64,000 nt of DNA from Mariprofundus ferrooxydans PV-1 (GCF_000153765.1 NZ_DS022294.1:1-64000); one strand, 5' to 3'. Positions 18,498 through 28,748 are shown, counted from the stretch's first letter. Notes: a model not told the origin generated them from the sequence alone. Program-made: numbers and translations.

Positions 18498-19789
18498 AGG
18501 CTCTTTGACTCGCCAGAAGTCATTGAGACCATATCCGCATCAGCAATCAGATGACTGGCCTCAATGCCGATCATGGTGGCAAAACGGGTCAGGAACACCT
18601 CTGTGCTGAGCTCCTCTTGCACAGCCTCGGCCGCAGCATCGACTGCCTGCCGATAAAACTGCTCATCACAGGCCAACTGCTTCAGGCAATCGACAATCGC
18701 CGCCGCGTCCAGCGAATGACAACAGACACCGGCAGGGAAACGTGCCATAAAGGCTGTCACCGACGCGTATTCAGGACCATGAAAAAGTACCGGCTTACCC
18801 GCACCCAGATAAGTCGACATTTTACCCGGGAAAGCCAGGCGAACCTCCTGCCTGCGTGCCGGCTCAAACCAGTAGGGTAGATAGCAAATATCGACATCGG
18901 CAAGCATCTCAACCGTCTGTTCACTTGTGCGCCAGCCCATATATTCCACATGCACCGGTGCATGCGTATTGAGTAGCAGGTGCGGTCCGAAAACCCGAAT
19001 CACTACCGACCTGCCGTCGATATGCCAGTTGATCCCCTGCAAGCCATGCAGCAGTGCATCCCAGGCATCGCTGGCATAGAGGTTGCCGGCAAAGCCGATC
19101 ACAAAGTGCTCCTGAGCATGCTCTCTGATGCTGCCTTGCAGTGTTGCCAGTGGATGAACCCCGTAGCGTATAACCACCGGATCTATACCGTATTCAGCAC
19201 GGTATTCTTCAGCCATCGCTTCGGATATCACACCACAGCGCAGGGAGTTGCGCAGCACATGAGCGAACGATGCCATCAGCCGCTTCTGCTGCCAGGGGAG
19301 CACTGCGAATGTCTCGGAAAAATGCTCCGGCACATCCCATACATGCGACACCATTGGCAGCCCCAGTCGGCTATGCACGGCCTGGGCCAGATAGATCATG
19401 ATCGGACTGTCCAGAACGGCCCATATCATCCCGACATCATGCTTCCGGGCGAAGGCAACGGCCTCATCCGCCATATTGCGCACATGTTTTCGCAGCAGAT
19501 ATTCGCTGGCCAGCAGTGCAATCAATCGACCGGTCTTCGCCGCCAGCGAGGCATAGACATGCTCACGACGGCCCTTGCGAATCATGATCGGCAAACCGTC
19601 GAGCTCAGCGGCCGGAGAGACGGCCATAGTGCCCGGAATCAACGCAAAGCAGCAGATCTCCCCCTGCGGATAGCGTTTGCACAAATCACGCAGGTAAATC
19701 TCACCGACGTTGCCCGTTCCCGGTGCAGTGCCGGAGAGCAGCATAACGCGCGGAATATCACCGCAAGGCTTATTCATTGGCAACCGCAC
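18494..19789 (-). CDS. glycosyltransferase (GT4-like)
   Basis: A 431-aa GT-B-like protein. The N-terminal acceptor loop SGTAPGTGNVGEIYLRDL and the C-terminal segment FPGKMSTYLGAGKPVLFHGP resemble GT4 enzymes that use an E/K-containing donor site. The start may be MRLP at 19789 or MNKPCGD five codons in. It overlaps the next GT4 gene by four bases and lies 45 bases after capG. No membrane segment is present. Substrates unknown. Confidence 0.8.
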   Translation of the reverse strand: MRLPMNKPCGDIPRVMLLSGTAPGTGNVGEIYLRDLCKRYPQGEICCFALIPGTMAVSPAAELDGLPIMIRKGRREHVYASLAAKTGRLIALLASEYLLRKHVRNMADEAVAFARKHDVGMIWAVLDSPIMIYLAQAVHSRLGLPMVSHVWDVPEHFSETFAVLPWQQKRLMASFAHVLRNSLRCGVISEAMAEEYRAEYGIDPVVIRYGVHPLATLQGSIREHAQEHFVIGFAGNLYASDAWDALLHGLQGINWHIDGRSVVIRVFGPHLLLNTHAPVHVEYMGWRTSEQTVEMLADVDICYLPYWFEPARRQEVRLAFPGKMSTYLGAGKPVLFHGPEYASVTAFMARFPAGVCCHSLDAAAIVDCLKQLACDEQFYRQAVDAAAEAVQEELSTEVFLTRFATMIGIEASHLIADADMVSMTSGESKSL

Positions 19790-19834
19790 CTAACATATTG
19801 ACGGTAGATACACTTATATTCCGAACAGCGCAGT

Positions 19835-20977
19835 TTACAGATGTTTTTTCCAGACATTGCGGTTGATGTAGTCGGTGTAGCTGACAATAATCCGAACCAC
19901 CTTCTCCGATACATTCAGTGGCGCATAGTCGGCCACCTGACGCAGGTTTCTCTGCTCGCCCCGCTGTTGAGTCTCCAGAATCGACAGCGCCTGCAATATC
20001 TGGGCCAGATCCAGCCCCACCATCATCACGCTGCCCTCTTCCATACCTTCCGGGCGTTCATGGGCCTCCCGTATATTCAGTGCAGGGAAGTTGAGGATGG
20101 ATGACTCCTCGGTGATCGTACCACTATCCGAAAGCACGGCATATGCATGCATCTGCAGGTGCACATAATCAAAGAAGCCGAGCGGCTTTAGCAACGCAAC
20201 ATGGCTGTGCAACTCGACACCCAGGCTCTCCAGTCGCGCCCGCGTTCTCGGGTGGGTCGACACGATAATCTTTCTGTCATACTTTTCCGCCAGACTGTTG
20301 AGCACATGTACAAAACGACGGATATTGCTGTCGGAATCAACATTCTCTTCGCGATGACAACTGACGACGAAATAGTCACCCGGACTCAGCTGCAACTGTG
20401 ACAACACGGATGAATTTTCGATATTACCGCTGTAGTGGTGCAGCACCTCATGCATCGGGCTGCCGGTCTTGATGATACGGTCTGCCGGCAATCCCTCCCG
20501 GAGCAGATACTCGCGCGCATGGCTGCTGTACGGCATATTGATATCGCTTAAATGGTCGACCAGCTTCCTGTTCGACTCTTCCGGTACACGCTGGTCGAAA
20601 CAGCGGTTGCCCGCCTCCATATGGAAAATCGGTATTTTTCTTTTCTTGGCCGCGATCACAGCCAGACAGCTGTTTGTATCCCCCAGCAGCAGCATCGCAT
20701 CTGGCGCCTCCTGCTCCAGTACCGGATCGATCGTCTCCAGTATCCGCCCGATGGTCTGCACAGGCGATGCACCGACTGCATTGAGAAAGTAATCGGGCTT
20801 CCTGATGCCCATCTCCTGAAAAAATATCTCATTGAGCTCGTAATCATAATTTTGCCCGGTATGAACCAGCTTGTGATCCACACTGCGATCCAGACAGGCA
20901 ATCACGCGGGACAGCCTGATAATTTCAGGCCGCGTTCCCACCACGGTTACAACTTTCATTCTCTTTATATCGCTCAT
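19835..20977 (-). CDS. capG: UDP-GlcNAc C2-epimerase family, UDP-FucNAc synthesis (CapG/WbjD)
   Basis: A 380-aa non-hydrolysing C2-epimerase of the WecB fold. Motifs are [15 protein letters not shown] at the start, [36 protein letters not shown], and DSGTITEES near residue 290. In the CapE-CapF-CapG route it performs the last step, giving UDP-N-acetyl-L-fucosamine. The assignment to that route rather than to UDP-ManNAc synthesis follows from its position directly after capE and capF, with which it overlaps by four bases. Confidence 0.88.
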   Translation of the reverse strand: MSDIKRMKVVTVVGTRPEIIRLSRVIACLDRSVDHKLVHTGQNYDYELNEIFFQEMGIRKPDYFLNAVGASPVQTIGRILETIDPVLEQEAPDAMLLLGDTNSCLAVIAAKKRKIPIFHMEAGNRCFDQRVPEESNRKLVDHLSDINMPYSSHAREYLLREGLPADRIIKTGSPMHEVLHHYSGNIENSSVLSQLQLSPGDYFVVSCHREENVDSDSNIRRFVHVLNSLAEKYDRKIIVSTHPRTRARLESLGVELHSHVALLKPLGFFDYVHLQMHAYAVLSDSGTITEESSILNFPALNIREAHERPEGMEEGSVMMVGLDLAQILQALSILETQQRGEQRNLRQVADYAPLNVSEKVVRIIVSYTDYINRNVWKKHL

Positions 20978-22083
20978 ACAACTTCCATGAATGTATCGGG
21001 ATGTGCAGGGTCAAAAATCTCGTGTGACCAGAAAATCGTGACAAGCTCTTCATCCCCGGTATTGGTAATATTATGCGTATAACAGGTTGGAATATCGATA
21101 TATTGCGGCAGCCCGCCATCCACATCGAAGGTATGAATCTGGCTTGAAAACATTCTGCGCAAACGAATCGTGGCTCTGCCTTTGACCACCAGAAAACGCT
21201 CAACCTTACCTGTATGGTAATGGTTACCTCTGGTGATACCCGCTTTTGTCGTGGAGAAAAAGCACTGCCCGCCATGTCGTGTTTTGACCACCTCGGTCAG
21301 TGCACCTCTGGCATCCTCATGCATTTTTAACGTCACCGGATAATGGGTCGGAAACAGGTAGGATCGATAGGTATTAAACAGCCGGAAATCGGTAGTTTCG
21401 GACATGTCGGGGAGGATATGTTCCCGATAATCACCGGCAATTTTCTGCAATCGTGCCAAAAGCTCGCTGACCTTCATAGCAGAACCCTGCAACCGCTGAT
21501 CACCCGATTTCGGGGTTTGCAGCAGTTGCCAGAGCATGGCGCTCAAATCCTGGGCATGCAACAGTGACAACTCGCCATCCTGCTTTATTTCCGGCACTTC
21601 ACCGTTCGCCAGCTGGTAACAGAATGTGGAAACCACGGAATTATAAAAGGGCTTACCGCCCTCCCCGTAGATATGCGGCAGGATCAGGTTGGTGAAAACG
21701 GCACCACTCTGCTCCGCCCACCGCTGCAGTAGCTCCGAGCAGTGGCGCTTTGAGCGCCCGTAGGGACTCTGGCCTGTCGCGTGCGTCGATGACGAGAAGA
21801 GCAGATGCGGGCTCTTGCCCGCAGTGGTGCAGGCTGCAATCAACTGCTCCACCAGCCGGATATTCGTGCTCTCAATTTCAGCATCATCGCCTCTGTTCAT
21901 TCCGGCAAGATGTACTATCGCATCACAACCGGAGACAAAGTCACGTAACTTTTCATCACTGCTGAAGGTAGTCCGGTCCGCCCCTGTTACCTCCACATCC
22001 GGCTGCGCATGCAAATACACCCGCAAATGCCAGCCAATCAGCCCGTCTATACCGGTAATCCCAACCCGGATCATATCAGCCAC
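20974..22083 (-). CDS. capF: bifunctional SDR reductase/cupin CapF (WbjC)
   Basis: A 369-aa two-domain protein. The N-terminal SDR domain ([13 protein letters not shown], residues 8-20; [16 protein letters not shown] as the Ser/Tyr/Lys region) is followed from about residue 245 by a cupin domain. The cupin has metal-binding residues in [16 protein letters not shown] and a later HNITN. In this family the cupin epimerises and the SDR reduces the 4-keto intermediate to UDP-L-TalNAc. The length matches CapF. It overlaps capE by one base and capG by four, so the three genes form a coupled cassette. Confidence 0.92.
   Translation of the reverse strand: MADMIRVGITGIDGLIGWHLRVYLHAQPDVEVTGADRTTFSSDEKLRDFVSGCDAIVHLAGMNRGDDAEIESTNIRLVEQLIAACTTAGKSPHLLFSSSTHATGQSPYGRSKRHCSELLQRWAEQSGAVFTNLILPHIYGEGGKPFYNSVVSTFCYQLANGEVPEIKQDGELSLLHAQDLSAMLWQLLQTPKSGDQRLQGSAMKVSELLARLQKIAGDYREHILPDMSETTDFRLFNTYRSYLFPTHYPVTLKMHEDARGALTEVVKTRHGGQCFFSTTKAGITRGNHYHTGKVERFLVVKGRATIRLRRMFSSQIHTFDVDGGLPQYIDIPTCYTHNITNTGDEELVTIFWSHEIFDPAHPDTFMEVV
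21804..21822. repeat. 19-bp hairpin-forming repeat, copy 1 (within capF)
   Basis: GATGCGGGCTCTTGCCCGC, with stem GCGGGC/GCCCGC around a TCTT loop. It is identical to the copy at 23156-23174. Here it codes for an AGKSPH stretch of CapF. Confidence 0.7.
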
Positions 22084-23099
22084 TACTGGTTCAACTCTGC
22101 GGCAACTTCGGGCAGCGAGAGCAACAGCTCCTCAACTTCCGCCACGCTCAGCTGGTAAGTATTATGCGATGTATAGTCCTGCAGTGAAGCATTACCGGAG
22201 TCTCCCTCGGTGAAATACTTGTTATAGTTCAGGTCGCGATCATCCATGGATATGCGGAAGTATTCACCCATATCATCGGCCTTGCTCAACTCCTCACGGG
22301 TCGCCAGCGTTTCGTAGATTTTCTCGCCATGACGCATGCCGATAATGCGTTCCTCCACATCGGAGTGAAACAAATTCTTTAATGCGGTAACAAGGTCGGC
22401 CACCGTGCATGCGGGAGCCTTGCGAATCAGGATATCCCCCTGGCGCGCATGTTCAAAAGCAAATGCAACCAGATCGATCGCCTCACGCAGCGGCAGCAGA
22501 AAGCGGGTCATGTCAGCCACGGTGATCGTGATCGGGCTCCCCTCCCTGATCTGCTTGATAAACAGCGGAATAACAGAACCGCGAGAGCACATCACATTCC
22601 CGTAGCGTACGCAGGAAACGACGGTCTCGCCCTCTGACAATTTGCGCGACGCTGCCTGTGCCGTTTTCTCCATCAGCGCCTTGGTAATACCCATGGCATT
22701 GACAGGATAAACAGCCTTGTCCGTGCTCAGGCAGATCAACTTGTCTACGCCGTTAGCGATCGCCGATTCAATGACATGGTGGCTGCCCATCACATTGGTC
22801 TGCACCGCCTGCATCGGGAAAAATTCGCAGGAGGGAACCTGTTTGAGTGCTGCGGCATGAAAAACATAATCAACACCTTTCATCGCATTATCGACACTTT
22901 CACGACTGCGCACATCGCCAATGTAAAACTTGACCCTGTCATTCTTCAGCGCGATTCGCATCTGTTCCTGTTTCATTTCATCACGGCTGAAAATGCGTAC
23001 TTCCCGGAAGCCTTCATGCATGATCCTGTCCAGGAATGCATGGCCGAAAGAGCCGGTACCGCCGGTAATGAGAATAACTTTATCCCTGAAATCACTCAC
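22083..23099 (-). CDS. capE: UDP-GlcNAc 4,6-dehydratase/5-epimerase CapE (WbjB/FnlA)
   Basis: A 338-aa extended SDR that starts UDP-L-FucNAc synthesis from UDP-GlcNAc. The dinucleotide motif GGTGSFG is near residues 13-19, with SRDEMKQ and HAAALKQVPSCE. The catalytic region STDKAVYPVNAMGITKALME has Met where typical SDRs have the Tyr of YxxxK, which as I recall is characteristic of the CapE/FnlA group. It is the first gene of the capEFG cassette; 136 bases separate it from the GT2 gene upstream. Confidence 0.92.
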   Translation of the reverse strand: MSDFRDKVILITGGTGSFGHAFLDRIMHEGFREVRIFSRDEMKQEQMRIALKNDRVKFYIGDVRSRESVDNAMKGVDYVFHAAALKQVPSCEFFPMQAVQTNVMGSHHVIESAIANGVDKLICLSTDKAVYPVNAMGITKALMEKTAQAASRKLSEGETVVSCVRYGNVMCSRGSVIPLFIKQIREGSPITITVADMTRFLLPLREAIDLVAFAFEHARQGDILIRKAPACTVADLVTALKNLFHSDVEERIIGMRHGEKIYETLATREELSKADDMGEYFRISMDDRDLNYNKYFTEGDSGNASLQDYTSHNTYQLSVAEVEELLLSLPEVAAELNQ

Positions 23100-23155
23100 A
23101 AATAAACTCCACTTGTTAATCCATATAAGCAGGAAGCATTGTCACATCTGCTTAT

Positions 23156-23174
23156 GATGCGGGCTCTTGCCCGC
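23156..23174. repeat. 19-bp hairpin-forming repeat, copy 2 (intergenic)
   Basis: The same 19 bases as 21804-21822, here in the non-coding gap upstream of capE. It can form a 6-bp GC stem with a four-base loop. It is not followed by a clear T-run on either strand, so it is not a standard terminator. Confidence 0.7.
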
Positions 23175-23235
23175 TCAAAATAGTTTTTCCTTCCAGCAAG
23201 CCCGAATAAACCTGTCGCTGCCGGAGTAAATACAC

Positions 23236-24189
23236 TTATAGATGCCCTGCTTCCTTACTCCTGCCAAACAATAGCTTGTCCAGAAACAGCGGAAGGGCAA
23301 TGAGCATCGAAAACTTCATAAAGACAGCGACACGACTCAACTCCCGCGGCAGCAGGTAGCGCCATACTTCCCGAGCCTCCGCCCTGACAACAGGATCATT
23401 TCTGTTCACCATGTAGTGGAATACCAGTTTTCCCCACAGCTGCTTCTGCTCACCCACGCCTTCATAATAGCGGATGTTTCTGGACATGAAATAACGCATG
23501 CGTGGCTCGTTGCCACTGCACATGCCTGTACCCGCCTGGTTCCACTGATAGATCTTCGCCGGGGTATGCATACCTCGAAAGCCACGATCAAGCGCGCGCA
23601 TCCAGAAGTCACCATCCTGAAAGTCGTACGAATAACACTGGCGATATCCGTCGATAGCCCGCCAAAGTTTTTTTCTGCACGGGCTGTGGCCAAGCATAAT
23701 CCAGTTTTCAACCAATCGCTTCGGAACAAGCCAGCCATTTTTATCGCATAGTACACTGGTATCGATGATATGTCGGTTGCCTGCATCAACATCAACCCAG
23801 ATATAGTTGCCAAAGACAAAATCTGCCTCGGGGTGTTTTTCAAAGGCAGCGCGAATGTCCGCAATTGCAGTTTGGGGAAACTCGTCATCCTCGTCGAGCA
23901 TGGCAACAATTTCACCTTTTGCAGCCTTGATCCCGGCATTGCGGCCTGCCGACAAGCCACCATTTTTCGCTCTCCAGATCACCCGGGCAACACCCTGCTC
24001 CTCAAAACGCCTGCAAACAGCATTCGTCGTTTCGCAAGGGGAGCAATCATTGACCACAATGGTTTCAAAACCACGATCGGTTTGCCCTGCCAGGCTATCA
24101 ATCGCCCGCTGCAGTAGTTCACCGCCTTTGTAAGTGCTTATAATCACGCTGATTAGCTCTGTTGAACTGGAGGGCATAACTCTTACCAA
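23236..24189 (-). CDS. glycosyltransferase family 2
   Basis: A 317-aa GT-A glycosyltransferase with ISVIISTYKGGELLQRAID, VVNDCSPCETTN and the acidic VAMLDEDDEFPQ motif. The C-terminal region contains RYYEGVGE and a hydrophobic stretch near residues 285-300 that may contact the membrane. It begins seven bases after the fucosyltransferase stop and precedes capE. It could transfer FucNAc, whose synthesis is encoded next door, but this is only positional inference. Confidence 0.88.
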   Translation of the reverse strand: MVRVMPSSSTELISVIISTYKGGELLQRAIDSLAGQTDRGFETIVVNDCSPCETTNAVCRRFEEQGVARVIWRAKNGGLSAGRNAGIKAAKGEIVAMLDEDDEFPQTAIADIRAAFEKHPEADFVFGNYIWVDVDAGNRHIIDTSVLCDKNGWLVPKRLVENWIMLGHSPCRKKLWRAIDGYRQCYSYDFQDGDFWMRALDRGFRGMHTPAKIYQWNQAGTGMCSGNEPRMRYFMSRNIRYYEGVGEQKQLWGKLVFHYMVNRNDPVVRAEAREVWRYLLPRELSRVAVFMKFSMLIALPLFLDKLLFGRSKEAGHL

Positions 24190-24196
24190 ACCAACA

Positions 24197-25093
24197 TTAT
24201 ATTCTGACCCACGAGTCCGGAATCAGATCACTCGTGTCAGCTGAAAAATTATTAAACCAGGCTGCAGGTGCAACCACTACCTTATCCGGATTCATATTCA
24301 GCCATGCCCCCCACCAACTAAATGAGCTGTTGGCAATAATGTGATCACGGCAATGCCTCATCAGTTCCATATCCCATTCACAGCTGTCAGCACTGTTGCA
24401 TGTAACATATGTCATTGGGAACCGGCACTTCAAATGATCACGCGTCCACTCCGGGTCATCTGAAAAAACAAAGAAATGTGGATCGTCTACTTTCGATCCA
24501 ATTAACGCTATTGCCTTTTCGTAATACTCAAGTCCGCATGTACCATGTGAATGATTGGTCAGCGGGTTGCTGACATAGTCACCCCTGCGAACATGCAGAC
24601 TGACTGAATGGCACTGGCGTATTTTTTCCAGCATGGCGCCATTTGCCTGATCCGCCTTATCAACAAGAGAAAAGTCATCCAGCAGCTTCTGCCGGATGGG
24701 CATAAAATACTTCTCGCTTTGCCAGTACCCCTGCACATAGGTGTTACGGGGTGCTTGTAGCACACGGCTGTTATAAACCATCAGCGCCTGCTTCCCCGGT
24801 GGCTCATCCGAAACAGAGACGATCCCCCGGTATAATCCCCAACGAACCAAACGGTCGAGCAGAGGCCGATCCAGTGCAAAAATCGGGGTGTTCGTATATG
24901 CCTCGATCTCTTTTTCTGTTGCCACCTGGCCATTAACCTGAAATCGATCCAACATAAAATCGCGCAAGATATCATGCTGATAAAATGACAGGTCGAACTT
25001 CAACTCGACGTCATGCAGCAACGACAGCCTTCTGCCGAGTGCATACTGGAACATCTGGTTACCAAGCCCGCCGGTAAACTGAACAATAATCAT
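24197..25093 (-). CDS. glycosyltransferase family 11 (alpha-1,2-fucosyltransferase)
   Basis: A 298-aa protein with clear GT11 motifs: MIIVQFTGGLGNQMFQYALG at the N-terminus, SLHVRRGDYV (donor-binding HxRRGD motif) near residue 165, FFVFSDDPEW, and NSSFSWWGAWLN near residue 258. The family transfers L-fucose from GDP-L-fucose in alpha-1,2 linkage. A GT10 enzyme is encoded at 13099-14025, so the glycan may carry two fucose-type decorations. Family identity is very firm. Confidence 0.95.
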   Translation of the reverse strand: MIIVQFTGGLGNQMFQYALGRRLSLLHDVELKFDLSFYQHDILRDFMLDRFQVNGQVATEKEIEAYTNTPIFALDRPLLDRLVRWGLYRGIVSVSDEPPGKQALMVYNSRVLQAPRNTYVQGYWQSEKYFMPIRQKLLDDFSLVDKADQANGAMLEKIRQCHSVSLHVRRGDYVSNPLTNHSHGTCGLEYYEKAIALIGSKVDDPHFFVFSDDPEWTRDHLKCRFPMTYVTCNSADSCEWDMELMRHCRDHIIANSSFSWWGAWLNMNPDKVVVAPAAWFNNFSADTSDLIPDSWVRI

Positions 25094-25115
25094 TCAGGAA
25101 GCCTCTCTGCCCTGG

Positions 25116-25883
25116 TTACCTGTTTTCCCAGGTGCTCTTCTTTACAAAGATCGTGTTAATCCCTGTATCCGCATAAACCATATAGCCTCTGGCAGTCAGA
25201 AAGTCGACGATCTCGCTGTTTTTTCCGGCTATCCCTTTCATTTCAAACACAACTGTCTCGCAACAGATCACTGTCGGCGACCATGTATCAAAGTCGATAC
25301 TGCGAAAAATAGGCCCCTCAAAGCCTTCGACATCAATACTGAGAAAATCCGGCAAGTGGCCACCTGGCAGGTGACGCTCGAATACCTGCTGCACAGTGGT
25401 TACCGGAATTTTCTTTATCTCCCTGATAGCATAGCCGTATTCACGCTCGATACGCTTTGCTTCCGACTCGGAGAATGTACTCAATGACGGCGGATCTATG
25501 ATAAAAAAGTCCATCTCGCCGGCTTCCTCCATGATGCCGACATTCAGGTTGACATCATGCTTTCTGTACTCGAGAAACGGCGCCATCAGTAAGGGATTCG
25601 CCTCGATATTAATTCCCCTGCTGCCATGCTCATAAAACCAGGCCGTGTTACTCAACTCAAACGGATGGTGCGCCCCGATATCAATATAGGACGGATTGGA
25701 GACGCCCAGCGCATTAAAGACATGACGGATAATCATATCCTCACCGGACTGGGAGTAGGAGGTTTTAGGCGAATGCAGCACCCGTTCCATCACGACAGAC
25801 AACAGATACTTACGCATCCCCGCCTTGATACCTCTCAGGTTATTCAATAACTGTTTATGAATCATATCATTCCTTGGGAGCAA
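25116..25883 (-). CDS. FkbM-family SAM-dependent methyltransferase
   Basis: A 255-aa protein. Key blocks are SQSGEDMIIRHVF, SYIDIGAHHPFELSNT (SAM motif I), GINIEANPLLM, and FLSIDVEGFEGPIFRSID (D-V-E-G block). The start may be MLPRND at 25883 or MIHKQLL six codons later. It is the last of four methyltransferase genes transcribed from 30.0 to 25.1 kb, with a GT2 gene inserted before it. Together with the FkbM at 12234-13061 this suggests at least two methylated hydroxyls. Confidence 0.9.
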   Translation of the reverse strand: MLPRNDMIHKQLLNNLRGIKAGMRKYLLSVVMERVLHSPKTSYSQSGEDMIIRHVFNALGVSNPSYIDIGAHHPFELSNTAWFYEHGSRGINIEANPLLMAPFLEYRKHDVNLNVGIMEEAGEMDFFIIDPPSLSTFSESEAKRIEREYGYAIREIKKIPVTTVQQVFERHLPGGHLPDFLSIDVEGFEGPIFRSIDFDTWSPTVICCETVVFEMKGIAGKNSEIVDFLTARGYMVYADTGINTIFVKKSTWENR

Positions 25884-25944
25884 ACCAATATGGCCCCCGA
25901 ATACAGAGTTGTGTTATTACCTTTTCCGGAAAAACCGACTGCAG

Positions 25945-26910
25945 CTAAAGACCGGCCTTGCGTTTATACCTGCTGAGTCGCGTTCGAAGCTGTATATAGG
26001 CCCCATAACAGGATTTCTCAAACGGCTTGAAAACCATCCACTGCATTGACTCTTTCTGTTGCCCGGAAAGAATTTGATAAAGCTGTTTTTTCTGTTTCAT
26101 ATCCAGATCTTCACTGACCCTGATGGTCTTGCGAAACCCGTGATAATAATTCCTCAGCAACTTATAAAGCCTTAGCTTGTTACTCAGCGCCTTATCGATT
26201 TCCTGATTACCCACCGAGTCGGGCTGCTGCGAGGTATGCGTGAGAATCACTCTCTCGATTGCCAAATTGCCTCGGCTCAACAAATAAAACACAAACAGTA
26301 TATCAATCGCCCATGGCATGATTTTCCCGCTTTGTTTTCCGATCACACTGCGCCATGCAGCGAGCGCCGTTTCCCTGCTCATCAGGCCGTAAATAATATT
26401 CGCCTTGCCGTGCTCGACAGGCTGAAGCAGAAACTGCTTCAGCCGCGTGTATAAATCGTCGGACGGAAGTTCGAGCAGATAGTCGTTATACCTGTCTGTC
26501 ACATTTCCCGTAGCCGTATCGTGAACATCGAAGAAAGAGAATGCAACCGAGGCACTTTCATCCTTTTCAAGCAGTTCAAGCATGGCATGGATATACTCCG
26601 GCTCCCATGCATCATCGTCCGCCGCCCACATAAAATATGCGCCTGCAGACTGCTCAAGCAGGTAACCGAAATTATTCACCGCGCCGATATTTTTTTTCTG
26701 CCGGTAGTAGCGCACTCTCGGGTCTTTCCCGATAAACTCCCGCACCACCTGTTCCGTCGCATCACCGGGGCTACAATTATCCGAAACGATAATCTCAAGA
26801 TGACGATAGGTCTGTCGGGTTATGCACTCCAGAGTTCGCCGCAACCCTTCCGGACGGCTATAGCTGGGGATACCGACCGAAACCAGCGGCTGTTGTTGCA
26901 TAATGCTCAC
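25945..26910 (-). CDS. glycosyltransferase family 2
   Basis: A 321-aa GT-A enzyme. LVSVGIPSYSRPEGLRRTLE opens the domain, followed by IVSDNCSPGDATE and the acidic FMWAADDDAWEPEY motif. The C-terminal third is basic, with a KKQLYQIL helix and an RTRLSRYKRK tail. It sits inside the methyltransferase block. Donor and acceptor are unknown. Confidence 0.88.
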   Translation of the reverse strand: MSIMQQQPLVSVGIPSYSRPEGLRRTLECITRQTYRHLEIIVSDNCSPGDATEQVVREFIGKDPRVRYYRQKKNIGAVNNFGYLLEQSAGAYFMWAADDDAWEPEYIHAMLELLEKDESASVAFSFFDVHDTATGNVTDRYNDYLLELPSDDLYTRLKQFLLQPVEHGKANIIYGLMSRETALAAWRSVIGKQSGKIMPWAIDILFVFYLLSRGNLAIERVILTHTSQQPDSVGNQEIDKALSNKLRLYKLLRNYYHGFRKTIRVSEDLDMKQKKQLYQILSGQQKESMQWMVFKPFEKSCYGAYIQLRTRLSRYKRKAGL

Positions 26911-26947
26911 TTCAAATCTTCACTGAAACAATCCGGCGCTGCTGACC

Positions 26948-27685
26948 TCAGGCCACCCGTTTCAGGAAGCCATCAGGTGCTACGGTGATCAGCACCTTAT
27001 TTTCGATAGCCTTGTCGATCTCGAATTCGGGATGGCTCTTCAGGTATTCCCATACAGCGGTTTTCGGGTTGTCACCCTTGCCCCAGGGGCGGTCGGACGG
27101 GCACTCCTCTGCCGTGTCCTCAACAATGGTATCGTAAACAACACAATAGCTGCCCGCCGTTACCAGACCGGCATAGGCATTCAACTCAGCCAGCACATGC
27201 TCGTGCGTATGGTTCGAATCAAGGAACACCAGCACCCGCTGCTTGCCGCTTGCCATTTCGTGAATGCGCCCGACAATTTCCGGCGCAACGCTGGAACCCT
27301 CGATCATCGTAATGCGCCTGAACATCGGATGCTCCTCGATCGCCTGCCTGTTATGCGGGCGAATATCGATATCGATGCCAACAACTGCTGCATCCGGGTT
27401 ACCACCGCAGGCGGCGTTCAACTCCAGCATCGAGGCGGAAAAGATCAGCGAACCGCCGTGGGCTATACCCGTTTCAATTATCAGATCCGGCTGCACATTC
27501 CAGATAATCTCCTGCATTGCCGCCATATCCTGCGGATACTGGATGATCGGTCGACCCAACCAGCTGAAGTTGTAGGAGTACTGAGGCTTCAACGATGCAC
27601 GCATAAAACCGGCTGCACTGGCCTTCAATTCCTCATTATGGCCGTTTTCCTCAACACGCACTTCGACCTCTTGCTTAAAACTCAT
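26948..27685 (-). CDS. CmcI/rhamnosyl O-methyltransferase-like protein
   Basis: A 245-aa protein of the cephalosporin-hydroxylase (CmcI) family, which are class I SAM methyltransferases used on sugars and antibiotics. Recognisable parts are QDMAAMQEIIW, DLIIETGIAHGGSLIFSASML (SAM site), VVGIDIDIR, LVFLDSNHTHEHV and YDTIVED, including the metal-binding Asp residues. It overlaps the upstream methyltransferase gene (27675) by 11 bases. O-methylation of a glycan residue is the likely role. Confidence 0.88.
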   Translation of the reverse strand: MSFKQEVEVRVEENGHNEELKASAAGFMRASLKPQYSYNFSWLGRPIIQYPQDMAAMQEIIWNVQPDLIIETGIAHGGSLIFSASMLELNAACGGNPDAAVVGIDIDIRPHNRQAIEEHPMFRRITMIEGSSVAPEIVGRIHEMASGKQRVLVFLDSNHTHEHVLAELNAYAGLVTAGSYCVVYDTIVEDTAEECPSDRPWGKGDNPKTAVWEYLKSHPEFEIDKAIENKVLITVAPDGFLKRVA

Positions 27686-28748
27686 GATGATCCACCTTGA
27701 TATAATGGTATTTATTTTTCGACTGCCTGACGATTTCGTCGAAATAATTCGAGTTCATAACGAACATATTCGCCGACTCCGACAACGATTCCATGGCCGC
27801 CTCGGGCGACAACACCTGTAACCCGGTAACGGCAATGTATTTATTCTGTTTGGCCGGGTTGATATCGATGATCATATCCACCGGAGAACCTGCACGTTGC
27901 ATGTACAGGGCAAAGGTCACCCCTTTGGAGGCTCCGCCCCATATTGCATGCTGCCTGCCCGGTTGCTGCAGAATACGGCCGGACCAGGCATCGATATCGG
28001 CAAGAAAATCAGCAGGAAACTCGAGCGATTCGCCCCTGCCCAACTGCGGTGTCCGTAACGTAGCCAGCTCGGCTACTACATAGAGATACTGACCGCCGAA
28101 TATATGCCCTGCCTCAACTACATTACCGAACATACGATAAAAATCGTCCAGACGAAAATAGTTCACATGTTCATAAAACAGATCAAACCAGGCTCGCGAG
28201 CTACATATCCAGTCAAAGCACGGAACCTCAATATAAATCAGCCCCTGCCCGCCATTGGCTTCGGCCACCTGAGCCAGAAACTCGACAGGATTAACCATAT
28301 GCTCGAGAACATGGCGCAGGATAATACCATCCCCTTTAATACCGACGCCGGGTTCAAAACAGACCGGTAACACATCGGGACTATCACCTTCATAGGCCGG
28401 GTCCACACCGGTCACGCGGTGCCCCTGATGTTTCAGGTGTTCAAGAAAATAGCCTTTGCCGCAACCTACCTCAATCAGCGATTTATCATGAAAGTGGCGA
28501 CCAATAATCTCCGTTACATCCTGCAGGTGATACTGAAACACACCGGAGTGTGCCTGTTCATTCTGGTAGTCACTGTCATAGACCAGTAGCGACGGGTCAA
28601 ACGCGGCATTGAATATCAAGCCACTATCCATGTCCTGTACCAGCACCAGGTCGCCCGTCGGGCATGACTGTGCGGCGGCAGCCGTTGCAAACATCTTGTT
28701 CTGAAAAACCGGCAGCTTTGCTGTTCGAAAAATCTCCCGTTGACTCAA
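27675..28748 (-). CDS. class I SAM-dependent methyltransferase
   Basis: A 357-aa protein. Central motifs are SLIEVGCGKGYFLEHLKHQG (motif I, about residues 90-109), VTGVDPAYEG and GIILRHVLEHMVNPVEFL. The C-terminal part (AIWGGASKGVTFALYMQ...DINPAKQNKY) resembles the Rossmann-like domain that follows the SAM domain in sugar C-methyltransferases. It lacks the N-terminal Cys-rich zinc domain that the neighbouring 408-aa protein has. Either a C- or an O-methyltransferase is possible. Confidence 0.82.
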   Translation of the reverse strand: MSQREIFRTAKLPVFQNKMFATAAAAQSCPTGDLVLVQDMDSGLIFNAAFDPSLLVYDSDYQNEQAHSGVFQYHLQDVTEIIGRHFHDKSLIEVGCGKGYFLEHLKHQGHRVTGVDPAYEGDSPDVLPVCFEPGVGIKGDGIILRHVLEHMVNPVEFLAQVAEANGGQGLIYIEVPCFDWICSSRAWFDLFYEHVNYFRLDDFYRMFGNVVEAGHIFGGQYLYVVAELATLRTPQLGRGESLEFPADFLADIDAWSGRILQQPGRQHAIWGGASKGVTFALYMQRAGSPVDMIIDINPAKQNKYIAVTGLQVLSPEAAMESLSESANMFVMNSNYFDEIVRQSKNKYHYIKVDHHEF

